From contig CANXME010002306.1 in NCBI GenBank assembly GCA_948144175.1, positions 175,001-239,000 on the forward strand: a stretch of DNA of 64,000 nucleotides, in the 5' to 3' direction. Positions 1 through 10,248 of the stretch are shown here, piece after piece. A model generated the notes under the pieces. The model searched no databases and was not told where the DNA came from. It saw only the letters and a list, made by a program, of their open reading frames with translations. Position 1 is the first letter of the stretch. Each line of letters begins with the position of its first letter. The stretch is from Closterium sp. NIES-65. Its lineage: Eukaryota > Streptophyta > Zygnematophyceae > Desmidiales > Closteriaceae. The translations under genes and the position numbers were made by a program.

Positions 1-3
1 CCT

Positions 4-56
4 GCTGGTGGCAGCAGCCATGCTGGTGGCAGCAGCCGTGCTGGTGGCAGCAGCAC
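4..56. repeat. 18-bp GCTGGTGGCAGCAGCC tandem repeat
   Basis: Three head-to-tail copies, the last partial, of an 18-bp unit open the window. They merge into GCA/GCT-rich triplet sequence up to about base 280. The array may continue to the left of the window. Confidence 0.8.
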
Positions 57-243
57 AAGGAGCAGGAGCAGAAGCAGGAGCAGGAGGAGCAGGAGGAGGT
101 GAGGCGTTGACTGCTGCTGGTGCTGCTGCCGCTGCTGTGGTCATGCTGGTGTCTTGACCAGGATCAGCAGCTGTAGCAGTGGCAGCTGTAGCAGGGGCAG
201 CTGTAGCAGGGACAGCTGAAGGAGCGGTGGCAGCAGAATCAGC

Positions 244-274
<31 letters not shown>

Positions 275-1421
275 GGGGGTTCGAACGCAACACGCCTGAG
301 GGGGTTCACAACAGCATCAAGACATGAACTGTCAGTACGAACTATCCCCTCCCCCATTTCCCCATGCATGCCCATGCCTATACCCATGCCCATGCCCACG
401 CCCATGCCCATGCCTGTGCCTGCGCCTGTGCTCACACCCACAGCACCAGCCTTGCCACCATCATACAGCCCACCTTCCTTGCTCGTATTCCCCATGATTC
501 GCCGCCACGTCGCACCTATAGTCCCACTGCCGCCCACACCAACACCTGTGCGCGCCAAGGCAGCACCACTGCCGCCCATCCCCATGCCACTGCCGCCCAT
601 TTCAACACCACCAAGCTCTCCCCCTTCCGCCCCATTCCCGTCCTTCCCCCTCCCCCATCCGCCTTCTATCCCTCCCTCTCGCCCTCCCTTCCCCTGCTCC
701 TCCCCATGCTCCCCCGATCCCTTTCCCCCTGCAATAGCGCCTTCCCCTACTTCCCATTCTTCCCCCAAATCCGCCCCTCCCCCCAGTGCGCCCCTTCCCC
801 CCACCTTTTCCGGCAACCGCTCCGCACAGCTAATAGACAGCTGCCGTCCCAAACCACTGAGCCCCCGAAGCAGACTGCCAGGTCCGGCAACAGTGGCCCC
901 CGAGCCTGCAGAATCAGTAGGCCCGAAAAAACTGAATTCGTAAGAGTCAAAGCGGAAGATAGAGCGGGGAGCAGAGGGCACAAAATGCAGATCTAGAGAC
1001 CTCAAATCCCCCTCCCCCTCCCCTTCCCCTCCTCCCGCTCTCTCTCCGCCCTCTCCCGTTTCTCTGCCCTCCTCCCCGCTGCTCCCTCCCTTTCCCCCTT
1101 CCCCGCGCGCCACACCCCCTTGCACCTGCGCCCCTGCCATGCTTGCACGTCCGCCTTCCCCCTCCCCCACAGCAGAAGCCTCCCCTTTTGTTACGAGCGG
1201 CTCGGCAAAAGCCTGCTGCCCCCCCTGCCCCTTCTGCTCCGCTTCTCCTGCATCAGCAGCACCAGCAGCAGCAGTGGCAGCTGTGCCAGCAGCAAGAGCA
1301 GCAGAAGGAGCAGAGGGAGAACCGCCGTCTTGCTGCTGCAGCAGCGCTGTCACAGGCTGGTGGCGCTGCAGGGAGGGCTTGTGGTGCGCAAGAGAGAGCT
1401 CCTGATGCAAGGAGGAATCCC
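57..1421. other. Low-complexity C-rich region, no gene recognised
   Basis: The stretch is triplet-rich and then C-rich, with CCCATG-type short repeats near 362-420. Several frames stay open and would give Pro/Ala/Met-rich peptides, but none has a recognisable domain. I see nothing that can be called a gene with confidence. Confidence 0.5.
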
Positions 1422-1720
1422 GGTGCAGGGATAACTCACGGTGCAGAGGGGAATCCCGGTGCAGGGATAACTCACGGTGCAGAGGGGAATCCCGGTGCAG
1501 GGATAACTCACGGTGCAGAGGGGAATCCCGGTGCAGGGATAACTCACGGTGCAGAGGGGAATCCCGGTGCAGGGATAACTCACGGAGGAGGGGTGAACCG
1601 CGCTGGAGTGATAACTCGCGGTGAAGCGGTGAAGAGCGGTGCAGGGATAGCTCCCTGTGCAGGGGCGAATTGCGGTGGAGGGATAATTCCCGGTGAAGGG
1701 GAGAACTGCGGTGGAGGGAG
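1422..1720. repeat. 36-bp tandem repeat with degenerate tail
   Basis: Four exact 36-bp units start at 1422, 1458, 1494 and 1530. A fifth is cut at about 1585, and more diverged units run to about 1720. The unit contains GGTGCAGGGATAACTCACGG. It is a multiple of three, so frames stay open on both strands, but no frame looks selected. Confidence 0.85.
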
Positions 1721-1840
1721 GGGGTGCGGTGCAGAGGTGGATGGGGGGGCAGTGGGGGGGACGAAGACCAGGAGGAGAGAAGCTGCAATGACTTGATACT
1801 GCTGGTACACCTCTCACTCTTCCCCTCTCCTCCCTCCTCC

Positions 1841-1930
1841 CCTCCTCCTCCTCCTCCTCCTCCTCCTCCTCCTCCTCCTCCTCCTCCTCCTCCTCCTCCT
1901 CCTCCTCCTCCTCCTCCTCCTCCTCCTCCT
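1841..1930. repeat. (CCT)30 microsatellite
   Basis: About thirty uninterrupted CCT/CTC triplets. On the plus strand it would read as poly-Pro. I regard that as a repeat effect. Confidence 0.95.
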
Positions 1931-1982
1931 ACTATTCCGTCTCCTTCTGCTGCGTTTCCTTTATCCCCCGTTTCCCCTTCCC

Positions 1983-2726
1983 CTACCATTGCTCCTTCTG
2001 CCCTCCCCGCGCCCACCCCTTCAGCTCCCCCTTCCGCCCCTTCCCTCCCCACGTGCCCGTCGATTCCCCCCGTCGCTTCCCCCGCCAACCCGCCCCGTGC
2101 CTGCGCGGAAATCCGTTCCGCGAATAGCAGAGGTTCTTCCGCCTCCGCCTGGCGCGCCAGGTGCGCCGCCGCGGATGAGCTAGTGGGCGCGGAGGGCCCT
2201 CCGGCGGAACCTGGGGAAAAAGCGGGAGGGGAGGGGAGGGGAGGGGTGGGCGTGGGGAAAGAGGGGGAGCGCGCGGAGGGCGACGGGAAAGAGGGGAGAA
2301 ACATTGGCGCAAGGGAAGCTGCGGAGGAAGGACGTTCGGTACGCGCGGGGGCACGAGGAGGAAAGGGAAGTGCAGAAGGATGATAGCGGGGGGAAGGGGG
2401 GGGCAGGGCACGGGCTGGTTCAGGGACGGGGGCGAGGACATGGGCGGGGACGGGGGAGGAGTCAGTACAAACGGGGGGATCGGCGGGGAGGAAACTTTAC
2501 CGTTGAGGGATCGGAGGGAGGGCGAGCCGTGGCTGGGCGGCGGCGGGAAGAGAATGTACGACGCGAGCTCGACCGCTTGCGCGTCCATCGATATTGACGG
2601 GTACAGGGGCGCGAGCATCGGCGCGCTCGCCGCCATGCTTCCGCCCGCCATCCCCGCCGCTGCCGCGTCCCGCGCGCCCGCGTCCTCGGCCTCCCAGTGC
2701 GGCACCCCCGACGACTGCGACAGCAT
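1983..2726 (-). CDS. Possible hypothetical protein (weak)
   Basis: This is a 247-codon minus-strand frame. Its first 60 or so residues (starting MLSQSSGVPHW, later SISMDAQAVELASYILF) look more protein-like than the Pro/Arg-rich remainder. If real, only the first part may be exon, with the rest intron or UTR. No family is recognised and overlapping frames are also open, so this is kept only as a candidate. Confidence 0.2.
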   Translation of the reverse strand: MLSQSSGVPHWEAEDAGARDAAAAGMAGGSMAASAPMLAPLYPSISMDAQAVELASYILFPPPPSHGSPSLRSLNGKVSSPPIPPFVLTPPPSPPMSSPPSLNQPVPCPPLPPAIILLHFPFLLVPPRVPNVLPPQLPLRQCFSPLSRRPPRAPPLSPRPPLPSPPLPLFPQVPPEGPPRPLAHPRRRTWRARRRRKNLCYSRNGFPRRHGAGWRGKRRGESTGTWGGKGRKGELKGWARGGQKEQW

Positions 2727-3476
2727 TTCTGCCGCGCGACCGTTCCGCTTACTAGCTTCCTTATTCCTACTCCGCCTCCTCTTCCGTCTTCTCTTCCGCC
2801 GCCTCTTCCAACTCCTCTTCCGCCTCCCCTTCCGCCTCCCTTTCCGCGTGCTCTTCCGCCACCGCTTGCGAACCCGTTCTCCTGCTCCGCGCCACCGCGG
2901 TCCACCAGCGCGTTTCCTCCGTTGACGGCTCCGCTGACTGAAGTCAACCTAACGAGTCAATAATGAGGCGCCACAGGAGTAGACAGCCCTCGCGTTGACT
3001 GCAGTCAACCTACAGAAGTTCGCCCTCTAACGCGCATAGAATCTCGCGTGTAAACAAGCGCGAATTGCCTACTACATAGCGTCTCCCGGATCACTGTAGA
3101 CATACGCGATGCAAGATGCCTCCTTGCGAGAGACAAGCTGTCGGGGAATGTATTCCACGATGGTGGAGGACAGCTTCTGCCACACCTCAAACGACGGATA
3201 AAAACGCCAACTATAGCAATGCACGTCACGTAAGCACGTCTCAGCCCCTAACATTGCGGAGCGGGGCGGGACGCGACGCACATAGCGGACGAGACGCACA
3301 TATCGGACGAGACGCTATTAAAATAGAGGCAAGGGGAGTGGGATAACCCACGTGTCCCCAAACTGTAATTAGGCTGCCCGTTGAGTGAGTAAAGCGAGCG
3401 GCGTGAGGCGGAAAATCTCAGCAGAAACAAGTCGTCAAGCCCGACGACCGTCTGACGACTTGACGACATGCAGCCC
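2727..3476. other. Intergenic, nothing firm
   Basis: A pyrimidine-rich run with repeated CTCTTCCGCC-like words (2770-2870) is followed by ordinary sequence. Two copies of an ACGCACATA-CGGACGAG unit sit near 3275-3320. No gene is seen. Confidence 0.5.
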
Positions 3477-3620
3477 CGGGCAGAAACAAAAACTAAAACC
3501 CCATCGGATGGCATGCCATCCTAGGGAGGCATCAACCCTAAATCCATGCCCTCCCCGTGTTTAGGGTTGATGCCTCCCTGACCGGATGCATGCCCTTCTG
3601 GGGTTTATTTTGTTTGCCCG
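3477..3620. mobile_element. Foldback / MITE-like element
   Basis: Two long arms pair almost end to end. The core is a perfect 19-bp inverted repeat (3524-3542 and 3560-3578, arm GGGAGGCATCAACCCTAAA) around a 17-nt loop. Outside it the arms continue imperfectly to CGGGCAGAAACAAAA on the left and its near complement ending at 3620. There is no coding capacity. A diverged relative lies near 11.85-11.97 kb, which suggests a dispersed family. No target duplication was identified. Confidence 0.65.
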
Positions 3621-3904
3621 CGGGCAGCGAGCTCCCCCAGGCGGACTCGCTTGTTCGCTGAGAAGCGACAAGGGGGAAGACGGTCTCGTGCGCGCCGGGC
3701 AGCTGCGAAGCAGAATTGCGGCTTTTTCACGAATGTACGGTACTGTACATGCAAGGTTGTCGTTTCCGCGTCCACGAACATGCTCACGCGGAAACTGGGC
3801 ATGCACAGTGCACACGGAATGAAGAGCAAATACACCCAGCATACAAATTGAGAACATAGAAATTTGACAACGACATAATAAGAAAAAGTAAACACCATAC
3901 AGGA

Positions 3905-6317
3905 TTAGAAGCTACGAGCCTGCAGAATATCGCCAAGCAACACCCGTCCTGCCACTAAATCCAACAAGTCTTGGTTGGCCTTTTCAGCTTCACCCAACCC
4001 CCAACACCTACAAAACCAATCCAGCCATTCACCACCAAACCACACATCACCCCTCTGTAACCCATCACCACACCAAACCCGACCGACTCGCTTACGAGCC
4101 CGAGCCTTGGCCTCGGCCAAGCCTTTAGGTTGGGGCCAAGGCTTCCAGAGGCACGCAAACTGAGCGTGATGCATGGACGAGTAAACCGCAACCTTTGCTC
4201 GACCACCCACGCGTCCCAGAGCTTGCTCTAGTGTGAGGCTGCAGTGAGGCGGCGCATATGCATCTCCTGGGCTGCACTGCAGCAGCATTGGGGGAAGGAA
4301 GTCAGCAGGCTTTATACTCCCTTCCACAATGCCTGATATGATTCTTTCACCAGTCTGCCGCCCAAATTCGGAGAAGAAAAGAGACAAGGCTGCATCAGAT
4401 GAAGGTGTGTCTACACTCTCGGCCCCTCCTGTAGCTGTGGCATGCGTTTCCAGGCCTGCTGCTGCTACAGCTTCGGCCAGTGCTGAGAACAGGTTCGGAG
4501 GAGAGCCTCGCGCAAAGGCCGCTGGGCCTCCGACTGCTTCGACAAAGCAGGTGAGAGGGGCGGTGCTGGTGGTGACTGTATACGTGTGCATGTAGTGAAG
4601 GTCGAAAATGCCACTCAGTGCTATCACACAGTAAGGCTGGCGGGTATCTGTTATAGCCCTGTGCCCTTCAAACTGCTGCCGTTCACCCCACTGCTGCGGC
4701 TGATGATAAAGATTATCATCATTAACACTCTTAATGTGATGGTGATCTGGATAAGCAGCTCCTTCCTTAGCCTCTCTGGTACCACTGCCCCCTCCCTTCT
4801 CACCTCCCACCGTCCCTGCCTCTCCTTGCCTCCTCCCCCCTTCCGCCCTCGCTGCCCTGCCTGCTGCGTCTGCTGCCCCCAACAGGCCTTCCTTGAAGCG
4901 GCGCCACATCAGCATGGCCACCGTGTGCGACCCTGTGAGTCAACAGAAGTCAATGCGAGTCAATGGGGTCAAAGGGGGCTAATTGGAGTCAACAGGGGTC
5001 AAAAAGACTCAACTGGTGCCAAAAACGATCAGCACGGGTCAACAAAGGTCAAAGGGAGCTCAACACGACTAGAAGAAATGGGAATCAAAACTTGTCAATG
5101 GAATTAACGTGAAATTATCTGTCAAGGGAGGGGTACAGCAGAGGGGCATGGATGAGAGCCACACCAGAGGAGTGGCCGCACAGGAAGACACGCGTGGGGT
5201 CGCCACCGTAGCCATGGATGTTGTCACACACCCATGAGAGGGCCGCACCTGCCTCCTCCTGCTGCCCCTCTGCTAAGAGCTGGCGGGATTGGAAGGAAAA
5301 AACATGTTAAACATATTACATGTATACCTATTTATTGCATAAATGTTGGCCCAGAAAACGGCGTGATCAGAAAATGGCCCATGAGAGTTTCAAGTCCGAC
5401 TTACCTCGGGGTAGAGGGTGTATTGAATAACAACCGCAATTGCCCCTTCGGCAGCGGATCTGGCAGCAAGGGGAGCGTAAAGCCACTTATCACCGCTCAC
5501 CCAGCATCCCCCATGCACAAACACCACCACCCTGCACCCCTCACTCCTGCTACTGCTGCTTCTGGTAATGGTGCTGCTGCTGCTAGTGCTGTTGTTTTCG
5601 CTGACAGTGGCAGCGGTGTTGTCGTGCTGGGGATGGCGGTCGTGGTGATGATGATGGTGGTGGTGGTGCTTGCGGTGATGGTGGAAACTGGGCAGATAAA
5701 TATCCATTCTGGACGGAAAGATGGGGCACATTGAGAAAGAAAAGAGGGTGGTGAAGAAGACAGCAGCGGGCGTCGGAGGGAGGGAAAAGGGGGAGGGGAG
5801 GGAGGACGGAGTGGGGGGGTGGGGGGAGAGAACGGTAGTGTGGGGCAGTCACTTACATGTTGCGCGGTCGATGCCCATATCTGACGTCAGTAACCACGTG
5901 AACTCGAGCCAATCGGAGAAGAGAACGAAAGGCCGAGAGTTGGGGACACACCCGGCTCCAAAACGAGCCGCGGGCTTTCACCAACCCGCTCAGCCGCTGC
6001 AACCCCGCCGCGATCCGCGCAACGGTCGCGACTACGCGGCTCCAAAACCGAGGAGGAACCACGCGGCGGGAAATCCGGCGCCATATTCGGCAGCAATGGC
6101 GGAGGAAAACGCGGGTGCGGGAAGCTAGGCGCAGGAGGGAGTAGAGGAGGAGTGCTAACGCGCCGCACGGGACGGTCGAAACGACACCAGCGAGCTCAGC
6201 CAATAGGACGAGAGAGAGACGCGACGCGACGGAGAGCTTCTGGAAAACGGTCGTTTGCTGGGTTACCTCCCTAATTGCCCCGCTAAATGCCCTTTTTAGC
6301 AGCTGTCCTAGCACCAT
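3905..6317 (-). CDS. Alpha/beta hydrolase, isoprenylcysteine methylesterase-like
   Basis: Four exons join in phase on the minus strand: 6317-5857, 5708-5405, 5279-5165 and 4932-3905, giving 635 residues. The oxyanion motif HGGCW is in exon 2. The nucleophile elbow GHSSG (Ser about 292) ends exon 3. A likely Asp (about 517, SPGD) and His (about 548, SSMHH) complete the triad. The start of exon 2 (MDIYLP after RYGHRPRN) is typical of isoprenylcysteine alpha-carbonyl methylesterase (ICME) and related carboxylesterases. ICME demethylates prenylated proteins at endomembranes. The N-terminal 100 residues contain hydrophobic stretches that could be membrane anchors. The protein is longer than typical ICME (around 400-430), mainly through a His-rich insert in exon 2 and a charged insert after the nucleophile. 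Specificity is inferred; a general carboxylesterase is possible. The C-terminal 80 residues are not recognised. Confidence 0.75.
4939..5125 (-). repeat. 10-bp periodic GTCAA (W-box core) array in intron 3
   Basis: Ten GTCAA pentamers occur on the plus strand, many spaced 9-10 or 20 bp apart (4939, 4949, 4959, 4968, 4988, 4998, 5038, 5048, then 5093 and 5121). Read on the gene's strand they are TTGAC, and the first eight have T or C next, matching the WRKY W-box TTGACY. The array sits in the hydrolase intron, right next to its splice acceptor at 4933. It could simply be a degenerate decamer repeat. Confidence 0.7.
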
Positions 6318-6628
6318 TGGTAGCGAGCAGGATTCGATTTGAGTCTGGGGTGTTCAATTGGGGCGAATTGGGGGCACGTTAGTTTTCAATGAGCAAGACT
6401 GGGGAGGCCATACAATCAGCTTCGCGACGTATACTGTAAGGTAGAGCGCTGTTATCGGTACAACAAAATCAGAAATACATATGGTATTTTACTATCATAA
6501 GGGTATATAAAACAAGAGTGATCTTCCATTCCATCCTAGATTCCACATCAAAATCCAGATTTAAAGGCTGAATGTACGTACACGTCAAGGAAATAAAAAT
6601 ACTACGTAAACTGGATGTTCCTTTCCTC

Positions 6629-7364
6629 TTACAATCTCAGCTCAAGATCCATCATTTTCATGTCAGCAGGTGATGCTGGTGACTCGTCTGTGACCAGCAC
6701 ATCAGGCAGCCCAAGGCTAAGCAGCCTCCCATCTTCCCTCCAAGCTCCACGGGACCTCTGCCTGCCCGCACCTGCACTCACACCTGCACTCACACCTGCA
6801 CTAGCATCCATAGTAGCAAACGTACTCGTACCTGTATTAGCTAATGCATTTGCACCTGTATTAGCAAATGCAATCGCACCTGCATTAGTGAATGCACTTG
6901 CACCTGTATTAGCACCTGTATTAGCACCTATATTAGCGAATGCAATATTGCCTTCGTTACTAAATGCATTTGCACCTGTATTCGCAAATGCATTTGCACC
7001 TGGATTAGTGAATACACTACCACCTGCATTGGCAATTACACCTGCACTCGCGCCTGCACTAGCGGATGATCCCCCACCTATGGCTGGTATCCCTTCTTGC
7101 ATGGCAGGAAAACCGTTGAGAGAATGTTGCTGGAAATGACTACCATGAGGGGCATTGATAGCACAAGGTTGTGTGATGGTGGGGACTGGGGCTTGGATGA
7201 AATTCTGATGCAGCAACTGCCCTGCCTGCTGCTGTTGTGAATGTTGCTGAAAGTGCTGCTGCTGCTGCAGATGCTGCTGCTGTTGCTGTTGTTGTTGTTG
7301 CTGCTGCTGCCACTGTTGCTGTTGCTGCTGCTGCTGCTGCTGTTGCTGCTGCTGTTGCTGCTGC

Positions 7365-7436
<72 letters not shown>

Positions 7437-10248
7437 AAATGTTGCTGCAGCTGCAACAGAACTTGCTCCTGCTGCAGTTGCTGATGCTGCTGCAAAAGAA
7501 GCTCGTGTTGCTGCTGCACTGGTGTCCTTGACACAGGGTCCCTGGGAGCTGGTGATTGCTGCTGCACCTGATGCTGCTGCTGCTGCACCTGTTGTACCTG
7601 CTGCTGCATCTGCTGGTGCTGCTGCGTTGAAAACTTGGGGGAAGGAGCACCGGAGGTTGAGGACGACCGGAAGAGGGCGCGGAGACCATCCGGTAGCTTC
7701 TGCACTTGAAACACATCTGAGCGACGCACAGGAACCTGCCGATCCCCCTGTGCCGTCGACAGCTGCTGCTGCTGCTGCTGCTGCTCTTGTGGAGGCTGCA
7801 GCTGCTGCTGAGGTTGCTGCAAGTGCTGCTGCTGCTGCTGCTCCAACTGGCTCTGCTGCTGTTGCTGCTGCTGCTGTTGCTTCTGCAGCAGTGGCAGCTG
7901 TTGCTTCAGCAGAGACGCTAGCGCTCGCAGCTGCCCAAACCCCGCATTTCCCAGGCCCGAAGTTCTTGTCGGACTGCCCTTCCTGCCACCGCTGCTGCCG
8001 GCAGGTGCGGCCGGTTCTGCAATATTCAGGTCTGCCCGACCCAAGTCTGCTGCCGGAACTGCTGACGACGACGCTGCTCGTCTGTGAAACAGCTGGCGGG
8101 TCGGCGAGGAGGCGGTCTGTGTCGGACGCAAAACCGTCGCCATTTCAATGTTACCAGCATTGTTTGTTGTATGATTAACACCATCAATATTTCTTACGTT
8201 ACTGCCTGAAATGTCACCCGCTGGACTGTAACTGGTCTGATTGGTGTTACCAAACCGAGCAGCCCCGGCAGCACCCTGCGTAGCCTGAACCAAGGGATTT
8301 ACGCTCCCCCCACCGCCCTCCCCCATGAGAATATCTTTCTGCTCAGCCAAGAACCGGTCTGCCGAGCCTGCTCCCGACGTGGAGCCTAGGGCGCCTTGAG
8401 CTGCGGAAGTACCGAGAGATTGGTTGAGTGCGGCTGACCGCGTTGTCCCTACCGAACCGCGAGATCCGGACCTCCACCACGCGCCTAGAGAGTTGCGTGC
8501 TCCGCCTGACGTTCCCGAAGCAATATTTCCCTTCGGCACAGCACCTGCGGGAATAAAACAACACACACACACACAAAAACAAAGAGATAAAGGAAAAATA
8601 GCCGTTACTCGGCAACGGTGTAAACGAGAGTGACTATTCGTGCCAACTTGCAAACCCTAAACAAGCCCGTGAAACGAAAACTCCCGTGGAAACTCTCACG
8701 TGAACATGCAACAAAGACTCTGTGTCTGCACCCGCTTTGCACACCTTCTGTGGGCACGATCGCGGCAATAACGGCCGCAGCTAGTGCTTCCGAGGGTACT
8801 TCCGCAAGGCCCTCCATTGGCGCGCGTTGTTCCGCAAGCGCCGAGCCCTCTTCACCCGGACGTCTTCGCGCGATTGCATCCGCGGCGCTGCTCCCTCCCA
8901 AGCCAGATCCACCCGAGCTCCCGGAACCCACGCCGCCCACCGTGCTACCCGCTGCTGCTGCTGCTTTCGTTCCAGGAGCCCCACTCCGATCCGCGCCGCC
9001 CGCGTTCTTTCGCCCCGAGTGCGGCTGCGGGTGACGGGGGGGAACAGAGATATTTTTGCCGGCCGGGGCTGAACCTGGCTGCGCCGCCGCCGCCGCCGTC
9101 GTCGGCCGCGCGCCCGCCGCTCCTCCGCCGAGCTCTCCGCGCGGAGCTTCCGCGCCCGGCGTGAGCGCTTGAAACATAGTCACAAGCTGCTGCTGATCCG
9201 GAGGGCTGCCTCGCACAGAGGCGGAAGGCGGAGAACGCTCGGGGGTGGTAGAAGCGGCTGCGGCGGCGGTCCCCTTCGCTTGCCGCCTGTTGTTAGCGGT
9301 CGCAGCGGTCGCAACGGTCGCAGCGGCAGAAGATGAGCTTAGAACTTGCGAGGCGCCACCCGCGGAGGACGCGGGACCAGCGACGCAATCGGTTTCTTTC
9401 GTCTCCGAGCTCTCGCCGCTCATCGCGGATTCCTGAATCGGCTCCGACGGAATCCGTGTGCGCTTCCGCCCATTCGGCGTTCCGCAAGACCAGTCCGCGG
9501 GTGGTGAGGCTTCGTCTTCCCCCGTTCCTTGACTTGTTTGACTCATCGGACTCGCTTGACCGCTGGTCTTTCGCGCGGTGACTCTCCGCGGCTCCAGGGG
9601 CCCACTCACGACGCGCCGTCCCGTGCGTCGTCGCGGCGCCTCGAGCGGACCGCTAAGAACACGCCGTCCGTTGCCGCGTTTCGTGCGCCCACTGTTCGAT
9701 ACCGAAGACTCTATTACCGGGGATCCCGAATCCAGACGTTCTGAGATTCCGCTAGGAGGCGTAAGCGCTCCGGCGCCATGGATAAGAGGGGAGTTGGAAT
9801 TAGAAAGGTGGGTCTCTTTCTGGTGCTCCTCCTGATAGTGCTCGTTAAGTGCATTTAACGAGGGGAACTTCCCCGAGCACTCGCGACAACCGTAAGGGTT
9901 GTTCGTGGATGCGTGGAGGTTTGCGTTATTGGCGACACTCGGGCTGAGGAGAAGCAGTAAGTCGGTCGCAGAGAGATTTACAGTCTTGGCGGGAACTGCG
10001 GGAACAGAGGCTCTTTCCACGTTCTCGAACTGCTTTATCGCGGCGGCATCTACAGAACAAAGAAGCGACACTGACGTGTCCTTCGAAAGGGTTCTACGCG
10101 CCGCGTACACGCTGGACAGGGCTCCCGGCGAATCATCGTCGGCGTGGTTACCGAAAAGCGCGTTCGTAACGGACTTCCCGGCAGAGTAGGACGTTCTGTG
10201 CGGCGGCCGGAGGGGGGCCGCCACAGGATGGTGATCCGTGCTCGTCAT
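6629..10248 (-). CDS. C2H2 zinc-finger protein with poly-Gln and C-terminal EAR motif
   Basis: Exons 10248-8745 and 8544-6629 are joined by a phase-1 GT-AG intron (8744-8545), giving 1139 residues. One C2H2 finger lies at residues 121-142 (C-x2-C-x12-H-x4-H, CRECSGKF). A Leu run, DLLLLLSP, precedes it. Basic Ser/Thr/Ala-rich sequence follows, then a long Gln-rich part with 41 consecutive Gln. After that come degenerate NTGANAFA-like repeats (DNA about 6770-7060). The protein ends exactly in DLELRL. A terminal DLELRL-type EAR motif recruits TOPLESS-class co-repressors in plant C2H2 proteins, so a nuclear repressor role is inferred. Plant EAR fingers usually have 150-300 residues and a QALGGH finger. 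This one is far longer and lacks QALGGH, so it is not a standard member. Confidence 0.7.
7227..7435 (-). repeat. CAG/CAA (poly-Gln) repeat inside exon 2
   Basis: CAG and CAA triplets on the minus strand encode long Gln runs. The longest uninterrupted block (7313-7435) is 41 codons of mixed CAG/CAA, which should be more stable than pure CAG. More Gln clusters lie at about 7440-7640 and 7760-7890. Confidence 0.9.
8545..8744 (-). other. Intron of the C2H2/EAR gene
   Basis: The donor is CAGAAG|GTGT and the acceptor TTCCCGCAG|GTGC, preceded by a TG-repeat pyrimidine tract. The joined frame is phase 1 and uninterrupted. Reading through would add only a short tail before a stop at 8605. Confidence 0.8.

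Noticed and set aside
1724..2383. Poly-Pro protein on the plus strand
   Set aside because: Open only because of the (CCT)30 tract and C-rich DNA; no domain on either side.
7237..8178. Poly-Ala/Val frame on the plus strand
   Set aside because: Shadow of the CAG/CAA-rich exon of the minus-strand C2H2 gene.
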